Below are positions 5,922-14,400 of a DNA stretch of 19,324 nt, piece by piece. A program made the translations under genes and the position numbers. Under the pieces are notes generated by a model that was not told the origin of the DNA, ran no database searches, and was given only the letters and a program-made list of their open reading frames with translations. Within the stretch, counting starts at the first letter, position 1, and each line of letters begins with the position of its first letter. Source of the DNA: Planctomycetota bacterium (lineage in GTDB: Bacteria; Planctomycetota; Phycisphaerae; Phycisphaerales; UBA1924); the NCBI GenBank assembly GCA_017303565.1, contig JAFLCM010000006.1, positions 1 to 19,324 on the forward strand. The letters run 5' to 3'.

Positions 5922-6715
5922 CGAGCACCCCCTGACCTGGCGCCGCCCGAGGAGGCGAGGCGCGGCTCGCGGGCCCGCAGCACCGCGTCCACCTCGGCCA
6001 GTTGTTCCGGCGTGTTGATGCTCAGCACGTCCTCGGCGGGGACGGCGTCGATGACCTCGACCCGGCGCCCGCGCTCGAGCATGAGCGAGGGCACATCGGT
6101 GATGTAGTACTCGCCCGAGCCCTCGTTGCGCTTCACGTCGCGCAGGCACTCGAACAGTTCGGCCGTGCGGAAGCAGTAGTAGCTGGGGTTGACTTCGCGG
6201 ACGGCCTTCTGCGCCGGGGTGCAGTGCTTCTCCTCGACGATCGCGGAGAATCGCCCCGAGGCGTCGCGGACGATCCGCCCGTAGCCGCTGGGGTCGGCGA
6301 TCACGCTGGTGGCGAGGGCGGCGGACGCGCCGGTCGAGCGGTGGCGTTCGAGCAGAGTTCTCAGGGTCGCGGCGCGGATCAGCGGGCCGTCGCCCGCCAG
6401 CACGAACGTGTCGCCGGCGAGGTCTTTGAAGCAGCCCTCGGCGCTGCGGACGGCGTGGCCGGTTCCGAGCTGCTCTTCTTGTAGTGCGTATTCGATCGTG
6501 ACGCCCTGGTAAGAGACGCCCGCGAGGCAAGACTTGACGACGTCGCGCTGATACCCCACCACCACCACGATCTTTGTGCTTCCGGCCTGGGCGCACGCCT
6601 CGACCACCCAGTTGACCATCGGGCGGTCGTTGACCACGTGGGCGACCTTGGGGAGGTCGGACCGCATGCGGGTGCCTTTTCCGGCGGCGAGAATGATGGC
6701 GGAGAGTTGGGGCAT
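5918..6715 (-). CDS. GlmU-type N-acetylglucosamine-1-phosphate uridylyltransferase, pyrophosphorylase domain only
   Basis: Nucleotidyltransferase likely to make UDP-GlcNAc for peptidoglycan and LPS. Motifs in order: LAAGKGTRMRSDLPKVAH (9-26, nucleotide loop), LQEEQLGTGHAV (78-89), AGDGPL with Asp109 as likely Mg ligand, SGYGRIVRD (143-151), EEKHCTPAQ and REVNPSYYCF, GEYYITDV (201-208), and Asn234 in LSINTPEQL as second metal ligand. It matches the GlmU N-half closely but ends at residue 265. The whole left-handed beta-helix acetyltransferase half (about 200 residues) is missing, with a Gly/Ala/Arg tail instead. The start is the ATG at 6715, right before the nucleotide loop, without a clear ribosome site. 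The order glmU-prs-ctc-pth matches Bacillus, which supports the GlmU assignment. Another sugar nucleotidyltransferase role remains possible. Confidence 0.88.
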   Translation of the reverse strand: MPQLSAIILAAGKGTRMRSDLPKVAHVVNDRPMVNWVVEACAQAGSTKIVVVVGYQRDVVKSCLAGVSYQGVTIEYALQEEQLGTGHAVRSAEGCFKDLAGDTFVLAGDGPLIRAATLRTLLERHRSTGASAALATSVIADPSGYGRIVRDASGRFSAIVEEKHCTPAQKAVREVNPSYYCFRTAELFECLRDVKRNEGSGEYYITDVPSLMLERGRRVEVIDAVPAEDVLSINTPEQLAEVDAVLRAREPRLASSGGARSGGAR

Positions 6716-6754
6716 CGGGTGGCGGCGGCGAACGGATCGGGGCGCGGAATCGAA

Positions 6755-6825
6755 CAGGCCCGCATGGATTCGAACCATGTCAAAGTGAACCAAAATCACT
6801 TGTGCTACCGTTACACCACGGGCCT
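6755..6825 (-). tRNA. tRNA-Gln (anticodon UUG)
   Basis: A 71-base cloverleaf with every arm paired: acceptor AGGCCCG/CGGGCCT (7 bp), D-arm GTGT/GCAC with loop AACGGTA, anticodon stem AGTGA/TCACT around TTTTGGT (anticodon TTG), 4-base variable loop, T-arm CATGG/CCATG around TTCGAAT, discriminator G. The G2-C71 and G3-C70 pairs and G73 agree with known GlnRS identity elements. CCA is not encoded. It lies 39 bases upstream of glmU on the same strand and may share its transcript. Confidence 0.95.
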
Positions 6826-7162
6826 AGGCGTGGCTCTCAACGGCTTCGAGACTTCCTCCGAGACGGACGCCGCGAGACTGGGCTCATGGCGTCGATGCAG
6901 GACACGAAACGCAGACCGGGCTGCGGTTCGCGCCCGGTCCGGACGTGAGTCCGAGCAGGAGGGCGAAGCCGCGGCGAGAATCCCGACTCCGAGGCTGGAC
7001 GCGTCGCGTGCCGCGAAGACGCGCCCCTGTCCGCGCCTCGCCCGCCGGTGGTCTTACGCCCGGCGGACTCGTCACGGTCGGCCCCTGGGGGAGAGGGGGG
7101 TGAAGATGATAGCCGGACGGCACCGGGGCCGCAAAGCCGCCCGCCGCGGGCTCGTACGGTGT
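6826..7162. other. Intergenic region, no gene seen
   Basis: 337 bases between the tRNA and the next minus-strand gene. Open frames here have no recognisable domains and no ribosome sites. One weak minus-strand promoter candidate is present (TTGCGG at 7129-7134, 17 bases, TATCAT at 7106-7111). It could drive the tRNA-glmU transcript with a leader of about 275 bases. Nothing else stands out. Confidence 0.5.
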
Positions 7163-7732
7163 TTACTCGGAATCGGCTGCGTCCAAGATGGGCAGCGTCG
7201 GCGCTCTGGCGCGGATGATGTCCCGAACCGCCCCGACGGGAATCGCGGCACCCTTGGGCCCGAGGCGCAGAAAGTGGTTTTCGCCGGCCCCGGCGAGGTC
7301 CGCGCCACAGACCACCGCGCACGCCGCGAGCGGGGCAAGCCGGGCCACCGCTCGCTCGACGTGATCTTCCCACTTCTCGAGCATTCCGGGCTCGAGCATC
7401 GCAACCGGGTCGAGGGCAAGCCCGAAGACGGGCCCCGCGAACGTGTCCGCAAACTTGGCGCAGCGCTGCGGATCGTTGAGGACGTGCCTCGCGTGCGGGC
7501 GGAGGAGCCATCTTGATCCGAGGTGTTCCAGCCGTTCGCGCTGGGCCCGGAGGGCCGTGGCCAGCGCGTCCCAGCCGCTGGGCAGCCACGCGCGGGGGTC
7601 GCGCTCGAACGCGGAATCGCCGAACCAGCCGGACCAGACGATCGTGGTACCGGGGGCGAGCTCGGGGAACGCGCTGAGGATGTTGGCCGACGACCATTTG
7701 GAGCGGCCGATTTGATTGGTGGTTGGGGTCAC
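7163..7732 (-). CDS. Hypothetical protein, possibly TIM-barrel sugar isomerase-like
   Basis: No firm family assignment. The product is 189 residues from a GTG at 7732, chosen because GGAG lies 7 bases before it and the frame upstream has no better start. Residues 75-115 (RWLLRPHARHVLNDPQ, then FGLALDPVAML) and 126-145 (ERAVARLAPLAACAVVCGAD) have the rhythm of the C-terminal half of xylose-isomerase-like TIM barrels, where a conserved acidic residue follows a GLxxD-type strand. The protein is well short of the 250-280 residues normal for that family and lacks an obvious metal site, so this is only a suggestion. It is Trp-rich near the N-terminus (W13, W33, W36, W49, W54). It is divergent from the aquaporin gene, with a 51-base gap between the start codons. 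Confidence 0.6.
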   Translation of the reverse strand: MTPTTNQIGRSKWSSANILSAFPELAPGTTIVWSGWFGDSAFERDPRAWLPSGWDALATALRAQRERLEHLGSRWLLRPHARHVLNDPQRCAKFADTFAGPVFGLALDPVAMLEPGMLEKWEDHVERAVARLAPLAACAVVCGADLAGAGENHFLRLGPKGAAIPVGAVRDIIRARAPTLPILDAADSE

Positions 7733-7783
7733 GGCGCCGCTCCGATTCTCGCCCACGGGGCCGCGCAACGGTAGCATCCGCGC

Positions 7784-8476
7784 ATGAACAAGGTCACCGC
7801 CGGCGTCATCTGCGAGTTCGTGGGCACGTTCGCGCTCATGTTCGTGGGCGGGGGGGCGATCCTCCACAACTTCGACGGGAACGGCAACATCGTCGCGATC
7901 GCGCTGGCCCACGGCCTGGTCTTGAGCGTGATGGTCTCCGCGACGATGCACGTTTCGGGCGGTCAGTTCAACCCGGCGGTCTCGCTGGCGCTGGCGGTGA
8001 TCCGGCGCCAGTCGTGGGGTCAGGCGTTGGCGTTCGCGGCGGCGCAGTGCGTGGGGGCGGCGCTGGCCGCGTTCATCCTGAAGGCGGCCTTCACGCCCGA
8101 CGCGGTGGCGGCCGGGAAACTGGGGGCCACGCTCGCGTCGTTGTCGAACACCGATTCGCTGCCGCTGCTGCTGGCGCTGGAAGCGATCGCGACGTTTTTC
8201 CTGATGTTCACGATCATGGGCTCGGCGGTCGACTCGCGCGGGGTGGGCGGCTCGCGGGCGGTGGGCGGTTTCGCGATCGGGCTGTGCGTGGCCGCGTGCA
8301 TCCTGTGCTTCGGGCCGCTGACCGGCGCGTCGATGAACCCGGCGCGGTCGTTCGGCCCGGCGCTCGTCGGCGGCTTCTGGGATGTCCACTGGGCCTACTG
8401 GGTGGCGCCGATTGTCGGCGCGACGGCGGCGGCGCTGGTGTGGGACCGGGTGCTGATCTCGCGCAAGCCGGGATGA
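7784..8476 (+). CDS. Aquaporin / MIP family channel
   Basis: Six-helix membrane channel for water and possibly small neutral solutes. Both half-helix loops are present: SGGQFNPAV (NPA 63-65) and TGASMNPARS (NPA 185-187). Helices lie at about 7-27, 36-54, 82-104, 125-147, 161-178 and 203-222. Length 230 equals AqpZ. Aligned by distance from the NPA motifs, the selectivity-filter positions that are F43-H174-T183-R189 in E. coli AqpZ are here H43-I173-A182-R188, a combination known from plant tonoplast intrinsic proteins. The stretch around the second NPA (SMNPARSFGPAL) also looks TIP-like. It is therefore safer as MIP family than as aqpZ. The ATG at 7784 starts just before helix 1; the ribosome site is weak. 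Confidence 0.93.
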   Translation: MNKVTAGVICEFVGTFALMFVGGGAILHNFDGNGNIVAIALAHGLVLSVMVSATMHVSGGQFNPAVSLALAVIRRQSWGQALAFAAAQCVGAALAAFILKAAFTPDAVAAGKLGATLASLSNTDSLPLLLALEAIATFFLMFTIMGSAVDSRGVGGSRAVGGFAIGLCVAACILCFGPLTGASMNPARSFGPALVGGFWDVHWAYWVAPIVGATAAALVWDRVLISRKPG

Positions 8477-8553
8477 GCCCGGGCCGAACGCCGGGGCGAA
8501 GGTCCGAGGCGCAGAATTGACGCAAGGATGGTCCGCTCGCCGATACACCGGGC

Positions 8554-9150
8554 GTGACCGACGGCCCGTCCAGATCGGCCCCCCTGTTCAATCCCGACCC
8601 CGGGTGGCTGTTCGTCATCGCCGGCTCGGCGCTGCTCTCGAGCGTGGCGCTGATCCCGGCCCAGGACGAACTGTCGAAGGCGCACGCCGCCCGCACGCGG
8701 GCGCTGGCGGTCGAGGCCCACCGGTCGAAGCGGCTGGAGAACTTCGCGTCGTACAACGACGCGCTGAATCGCCGCGACGACACGCTGATGAAGGCCCTGG
8801 CGGCCGGTCAACTGAACCTTGCCCCGGCGGACAAGGCGGCGCTGGTGGCGAGCCTGGAAGTCATCACGCGATCGGCGGGGATTTTCGGCGATTTGGAGCC
8901 GAAGTTCGTCGAACCCGAGATCCCGCCCCCGCCCGACTCGCTGCTGCACGCGCTGGCGACCCGCCCGGCGACGCGGACCTGGGTGGTGCTGGTGGGGGCG
9001 GTTTCGCTGCTATACGGGCTGCTCCCGAGCGGGGAATCGCGGGCCGTGCGTCGCCGGCGTGGGGTGGAATCGACCCCTGCCGAGGGCGCGGAGCCAGCGA
9101 TCCCTGGGGCGGTCGGGGGGGTCGGGGCGTCGCACGCTCATGCGGCCTGA
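8554..9150 (+). CDS. Hypothetical membrane protein with two TM helices
   Basis: Not recognised. The 198-residue product starts at a GTG at 8554 (no clear ribosome site; an ATG slightly upstream is out of frame). TM1 is at about 18-36 (WLFVIAGSALLSSVALIPA). Next comes a charged helical, possibly coiled-coil segment at about 37-82 (DELSKAHAARTRAL, RSKRLENFASYNDALNRRDD), then a linker with a Pro run (EIPPPP, about 122-127), TM2 at about 143-158 (WVVLVGAVSLLYGLLP), and a basic RRRR turn followed by a low-complexity Gly/Ala/His tail. The layout suggests an inner-membrane protein with a mostly extracytoplasmic middle and cytoplasmic ends, but the topology is inferred. It follows the aquaporin gene by 77 bases on the same strand. 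Confidence 0.7.
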   Translation: MTDGPSRSAPLFNPDPGWLFVIAGSALLSSVALIPAQDELSKAHAARTRALAVEAHRSKRLENFASYNDALNRRDDTLMKALAAGQLNLAPADKAALVASLEVITRSAGIFGDLEPKFVEPEIPPPPDSLLHALATRPATRTWVVLVGAVSLLYGLLPSGESRAVRRRRGVESTPAEGAEPAIPGAVGGVGASHAHAA

Positions 9151-9301
9151 GCGGAGTTCCTGATTTGAATCACAGTTTTGTTGCCCTTTTCGCTGGCAAA
9201 CGCCGGGCGGCGCGGTAGCGTGCCCGCGGGAAGAACGCGTCGCGGTCCACGGGTGCTGTTCCCTGCGCGCCACGCTCTTCCCATCGTTGAGGAGCGAGGA
9301 C

Positions 9302-10429
9302 ATGTCAACCACCACCGTTTCTGTCGCCGCGGGCGCGCTGCTGTCGATCGGCGCCGCCGCGTCCGCCGGCATCCCCGCGTACAACATCGTTGAGATCGGC
9401 GTGCTCGCGGGGGACTCGTTTTCCCAAGGCTTCCGCGGATCGAGCGACGGGCGCTACGCCACCGGGCGTTCGCTGCCCCCGAGCGGCTCTTCGCGGGCGT
9501 ACATCTTCGATACCACCACGCTGACGATGAGCGCGCTGCCGAACCTGGCGTCGCCGGTGCGAAACTTCGGCGTGGGCAACGCCGTGAACAACTCGGGCGT
9601 CGTCGTCGGCACGGGCGCCACCACCGCGTTCGGCTCCAGCCCGCTCCCGCTTATTTGGAACGGCGGGGTGGTCTCGCAGTTGCCGCTGCCCGCGGGCCAG
9701 ACCATCGGTCGCGCCAACGACGTGAACAACAACAACGTCGCGGTCGGATCGGTCAACGGCGGCTCGCTCGAGGCGGCGGTCGTCTACTCCGGCGGCTCGG
9801 CCCAACTCATCACCGCCAACGGCCCCGGCGGCACGTTCATGCGCACGGCCTTCGGCGTCAATGACGCCGGTCTGGTCGCGGGCAACGGCGTCGACCCCAA
9901 CAACGCCGCCCGGAATGTCGGCCTGGTCTACAACATCTCCTCGAACACGATGGTCGAGGTGGGTGCGCTGCCCGGGGCCAACGGGGCGCTGGCCTTCGAC
10001 ATCAGCCCGGCGGGCCATGTCGCGGGCAGCAGCATGCTCAACCAGGGCTCGGGGCTGCCCTTCGTGTGGACGTCCTCGAGCGGCATGACGGCCATCCCCC
10101 TGCCTGTCGGCACGTCGCAGGGCTCGGCGCGGGGCGTGAACTCCGACGGCTGGGCGGTGGGCACCGCCTCGTCGGCGTTCGCCATCCCGTTCCTTTACGA
10201 CGGGTCGCAGACCTACCGCCTGGCCGACCTGATCGACCCCTCCACCGGCTGGGACCTGTCGACCAACACGTCGTCGTCGGCGCTGAGCATCAGCGACAAC
10301 GGCGTGATCATCGGCACGGGTGTCCGCAACGGCGTGGTCAAGGCCTACGCCATGATCCCCGTCCCCACCCCCGGGGCGGGCGCGCTGCTGGGCGGGCTGG
10401 GTGTGGTCGCGGCGCGGCGCCGTCGCTGA
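9302..10429 (+). CDS. Secreted HAF-repeat protein with PEP-CTERM-like sorting tail
   Basis: Exported protein of unknown function, 375 residues. The ATG at 9302 has AGGAG and GAGGA close upstream and leads into a short signal peptide (to about residue 22, AASA). The body holds repeated units of the HAF type, x-[VI]-[NS]-x-x-[GN]-x-x-x-G: 94-103, 140-149, 185-194, 233-242, 278-287 and 329-338, with a weaker first copy at 46-55 (GSSDGRYATG). The spacing of 45-51 residues and total of seven suggest a seven-bladed beta-propeller (inference). The C-terminus is a PEP-CTERM-like signal: PVPTPGAG (353-360), a Gly/Leu/Val/Ala hydrophobic stretch, then RRRR. PTPG replaces the usual PEP. Such tails direct exosortase processing and surface or EPS attachment. 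The gene stands alone with its own terminator. Confidence 0.88.
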   Translation: MSTTTVSVAAGALLSIGAAASAGIPAYNIVEIGVLAGDSFSQGFRGSSDGRYATGRSLPPSGSSRAYIFDTTTLTMSALPNLASPVRNFGVGNAVNNSGVVVGTGATTAFGSSPLPLIWNGGVVSQLPLPAGQTIGRANDVNNNNVAVGSVNGGSLEAAVVYSGGSAQLITANGPGGTFMRTAFGVNDAGLVAGNGVDPNNAARNVGLVYNISSNTMVEVGALPGANGALAFDISPAGHVAGSSMLNQGSGLPFVWTSSSGMTAIPLPVGTSQGSARGVNSDGWAVGTASSAFAIPFLYDGSQTYRLADLIDPSTGWDLSTNTSSSALSISDNGVIIGTGVRNGVVKAYAMIPVPTPGAGALLGGLGVVAARRRR

Positions 10430-10459
10430 GCGTTGCCGGAGCCGAATGGATTTTCTCAG

Positions 10460-10485
10460 ACCCCGCTTCGGCGGGGTTTTTCTTT
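10460..10485 (+). terminator. Rho-independent terminator with UUCG loop
   Basis: ACCCCGC (10460-10466), TTCG loop, GCGGGGT (10471-10477), then a T-rich tail TTTTCTTT. It lies 30 bases after the HAF-protein stop and 25 bases before the pfkB-family start. The extra-stable UUCG tetraloop and T tract make it convincing. Confidence 0.92.
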
Positions 10486-10510
10486 CGCGGCGGTCATACC
10501 ATCCGCCCCT

Positions 10511-11428
10511 ATGTCACTGATCGTCACCGGCACCATCGGCATCGACACCGTGCACACTCCCACCGCCAAGGCCGAAGAGGTCTTGGGCGGGTCTTGCACC
10601 TACTTCGCGGCCGCCGCCTCGTTCTTCACGCAGGTCCGACTGGTCGCCGCCGCGGGCGAGGACTTCCGCGGCGACTATCAGGCTGTCTTCAAGAAGTTCC
10701 CCAATGTCGACGTGGACGGGCTGGAGGTCCGCAAGGGGTCGAAAACGTTCCGCTGGGGCGGGAAGTACCTGGACGACATGAACCAGCGCGAGACGCTGTT
10801 CACGGAACTGGGCGTTCTGGGCGAGAAGCCGCCGACGCCCCCGGCGAAGTACCGCGACTCGCGCTTCGTGTTCCTCGCCAACAGCCACCCGTCGGTGCAG
10901 CTCGACCTGTTGCAATCGTTCCCGCAGCGGGTGATCGCGGTGGCGGACACGATGAACCTGTGGATCGAGTCCACCCGGGCCGAACTGACGAAACTCCTCG
11001 GCAAGATCGACGGGCTGGTGGTGAATGACGAGGAAGCGCGGATGCTGACCGGCAAGCGCAACCCGTTCACCGCCGGGCGGGCGATCCTCGACATGGGCCC
11101 GAGTTTCGTCGTCGTCAAGAAGGGCGAGCACGGCTGCGTCCTCGTCCACCGCCAGGGCCTCGCGGCGTTGCCCGCCTACCCCTGCGAGAAGGTTATCGAT
11201 CCGACCGGGGCCGGCGATTCGTTCGCCGGCGGCATGATGGGACACCTCGCCGCCAGCCACACCAAGGACGGGCGGATCGACCTCCCGGCCATCCAGCAGG
11301 CTCTGGCTCACGGCACGGTGATCGCCTCGTTCACGATCGAGTCCTTCAGCCTCGACCGCCTGGCTTCCCTGACCAAGGCGGAAGTGGCCAAGCGGTACAA
11401 CGAGTTCCAGTCCGTCGTCAAGGTGTGA
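10511..11428 (+). CDS. PfkB-family carbohydrate/nucleoside kinase
   Basis: Phosphorylates a sugar, sugar acid or nucleoside with ATP; the substrate is not evident. The 305-residue product opens with a strand typical of the family (SLIVTGTIGIDTV), then the GGSCTYFAAAA segment (about 27-37), a middle helix region with VVNDEEARMLTG, and the PfkB signature 2 at 230-238 (DPTGAGDSF), where Asp236 is the catalytic base and the GAG makes the anion hole. The KKGEHG turn before it is also normal. The start is the ATG at 10511; there is no ribosome site, and only 25 bases separate it from the end of the preceding terminator, so a very short leader is likely. The FAD/Fe-S dehydrogenase gene follows 38 bases downstream (or overlaps by 4 if its GTG is used), suggesting co-transcription. 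Confidence 0.92.
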   Translation: MSLIVTGTIGIDTVHTPTAKAEEVLGGSCTYFAAAASFFTQVRLVAAAGEDFRGDYQAVFKKFPNVDVDGLEVRKGSKTFRWGGKYLDDMNQRETLFTELGVLGEKPPTPPAKYRDSRFVFLANSHPSVQLDLLQSFPQRVIAVADTMNLWIESTRAELTKLLGKIDGLVVNDEEARMLTGKRNPFTAGRAILDMGPSFVVVKKGEHGCVLVHRQGLAALPAYPCEKVIDPTGAGDSFAGGMMGHLAASHTKDGRIDLPAIQQALAHGTVIASFTIESFSLDRLASLTKAEVAKRYNEFQSVVKV

Positions 11429-11466
11429 GTCGGCGCGAGAGGCCCCAGGGACCGATACAGAACACC

Positions 11467-14400
11467 ATGGCATCCGCGGCCGCGAACGTCCCCGCCACGC
11501 TGACGATCGACCCGGAATCGCTGCGCCGCCGGCACGAAGCGGCGCTGCGGGCGCTGCTGGGAGACCGCGCTGAACTGCGCTTCGGGCGGCACGACCGGAT
11601 GCTGTACGCCACGGACGCGTCGATTTACCAGGTCGAACCGCTGGCGGTGGTCATCCCCCGAGACGTGCTGGCGGCGGGCGAGGCGCTCCGCTACTGCGTG
11701 GATCACCGCATCCCGGTCCTGCCCCGCGGCGGCGGGACTTCGCTCGCCGGGCAAGGGGTCAACGAGGCGGTGGTGGTCGATTTCTCGGCGGCGTGCCGGG
11801 CGATCAAGCGGCTCGACCCGGGAACCCGGACGGTCGAGGTCGAGCCGGGGATCACCATTGACGACCTCAACGACGCCATCCGGGGCTCCGGGCTGTTCTT
11901 CGCCCCCGACCCCGCGACCGCGCGGCACTGCAACATCGGCGGGGCGATCGGCAACAACGCCGCCGGGACGCGTTCGATCCTCTACGGGCGCACCAGCGAG
12001 AGCGTGGAGGCAGTGAGCGTGCTGCTCGCGACCCCCGAGTGCCGGTCGGCGGTGTCGCTCGGCGAGGGCTCCTGCCTGACCGACCCGGCGGCGCGGCGGC
12101 TGGGCGAGGGGGTGATCGACATCGTGCGGCGCCGCGAGGCGCTCATCCGCGAGCGCTTCCCCAAAACGGTCCGGCGCAACGCGGGGTACGCCCTCGACAT
12201 GATGCTGGAGGATATCGACGCGGCCCAACGCGAGGGCGTCGACCCATTGTCAAAACTCAACCTCGCGCACCTGATCTGCGGGAGCGAAGGCACGCTCGGC
12301 GTCACGGTCGGCGCCACGCTGAAACTGCACCCCATCCCGAAGTCCAAAGGGCTCGCGGTGCTGGGGTTCGACACGCTCGAAGGGGCGATCGCGTGCGTGG
12401 TGCCGATCCTGTCGTTCAAGCCCAGCGCGGTCGAACTGCTCGACGACATGGTCATCGGCCTCGCCCGCGAGAACAACGAGTACGCGGCGTACGTACAACT
12501 CATGCCGCAGCCCGCTTCGGCGAGGCCGCTCGCCGCGGTGCTGTACGTGGAGTTCTTCTCCGATTTCGGCCCCGAAGAGGTCCAGTCCAGATTCGCCGAC
12601 CTCCGCGCCATGATCTCGAAGATCGCCCCCGGCGCGGGCTTCGCCGCGTACACCGGGGCCGCGGAGATGACGCAGGCGCTGAAACTCCGCAAGGCGGGCG
12701 AGCCGCTGCTGCACGGGATCCCCGGGAAGCGCAAGCCGCTGGGTTTCGTCGAGGACAACGCCGTCCCGGTCGAGCGTCTGTCGGAGTTCGTGCGTGAGTT
12801 CAAGAGGATCGTGACGAGCAAGGGCACGACCGCGGCGTACTGGGCCCACGCTTCGGTGGGCGTGCTGCACGTCCGCCCGCTGCTCAACCTCCGCGACGCG
12901 GACGACCGCCGGAAGATGGAGGAGATCGCTACCGAGGTCGCCGACCTGGCGAAGCGCCTCGGCGGGGTCATGTCGGGCGAGCACGGCGACGGCAGGGTGC
13001 GCGGGCCGCTGCTGGAGCGCCATTTCGGCCCGGAACTGATGGGGGCATTCCGAGAGGTCAAGGCGCTCTTCGACCCCCTGAACCTGCTCAACCCCGGCAA
13101 CATCGTCTCGCCCGGTCCGATCGAGAGCGTCCACGAGCGCACCCGCCCGCGCCCGATGGGTCACGACCTGCACGCGGAGGGGATCGAGACCTACTTCGAC
13201 TACACGAAGGAAGACGGCTTCGACCACGCGGTGGAACTCTGCAACGGCGCGGGCGTGTGCCGCAAGAAGGCGGGCGGCACCATGTGCCCCTCGTACATGG
13301 CGACGCTCGACGAGCGTCACTCGACGCGCGGACGCGGCAACGCGCTGCGCCTGGCGATCACCGGGCAGTCCTCGGCGAATACGGGAACGGACCCGCAGTG
13401 GAACGACCCCGACACGCTCGAGACGCTGAACCTGTGCCTGAGTTGCAAGGCCTGCAAGAGCGAGTGCCCCAGCAACGTGGACATCTCGAAGTACAAGGCG
13501 GAGTACCTGGCGCAGTCGTACAAGGTGGCGGGCGGGGTTCCCCTGAAGGCCCGCGTGTTCGGGAACGTGCGGCTGCTGAATCGGCTCGGCTCTGCGTTCG
13601 CGCCGATCTCGAACTGGGTGGCGAACTCGATGCCGGCGCGGATGATCGCGGACCGCGTGCTGGGGTTGTCGCCCAAGCGCACGCTACCGACGTTTGACGC
13701 GAGCCTGTTCCGGAAGGCCCGCAAGGCGAGCGACGACGCGGACGCTGGACGTCCCACCGTCATCCTCTACGCCGACTGCTTCACCGCGTACAACGAACCG
13801 AGAATCGGGCTGGCGGCCATCAGGGCCCTGCACGCTTTCGGCTACCGCGTGGAGGTGCTCGACGCGGGGTGCTGCGCCCGCGCCGCGATCTCGACGGGGC
13901 TGCTCGAAGAGGGAGCGAAGACCGCCGACGCGACGGCTCAGCGCGTGCTCGCGGCCATCGAACGCCACCACGCCGTGGCGGTGGTCGTGTGCGAGCCCTC
14001 TTGCCTCAGCGCGATCAAGGACGACTGGCTGGCCCTGAAACTGACCACCCCCGCGGAATCCCTGCGCCGTCTCGCGGCGCTCGCGTTCCTGCCCGAGGAT
14101 TTCCTCGACAAGCACTGGGACACCCACCCGTCACGCCCGAGGTTCAATCCGAAGGCGACGGAACCGGTGCTGCTCCACGCGCACTGCCACCAGAAGGCCC
14201 TGTGGGGCGCGGACACGTCGGCACGCCTGCTGCGGCGCGTCTTCGGCGACCGCCTTTGCACGCTCGACACCGGGTGCTGCGGCATGGCCGGCTCGTTCGG
14301 GTACACCGCCGACCGCTACGACCTCTCGATGGACATCGGCGAACTCACGCTGTTCCCAGCGCTGCGGGCCGAGCCGTCGGGCATGGTCGTCGCGCCCGGC

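Noticed and set aside
4827..6107. Long plus-strand open frame (426 codons) opposite prs and rplY
   Set aside because: It is antisense to two clear genes, has no recognisable domain and a Val/Asp/Ala-rich composition typical of GC-rich shadow frames.
12250..13320. Minus-strand open frame of 356 codons inside the flavoprotein gene
   Set aside because: It is antisense to conserved FAD and Fe-S motifs and is His/Arg/Asp-rich shadow sequence.
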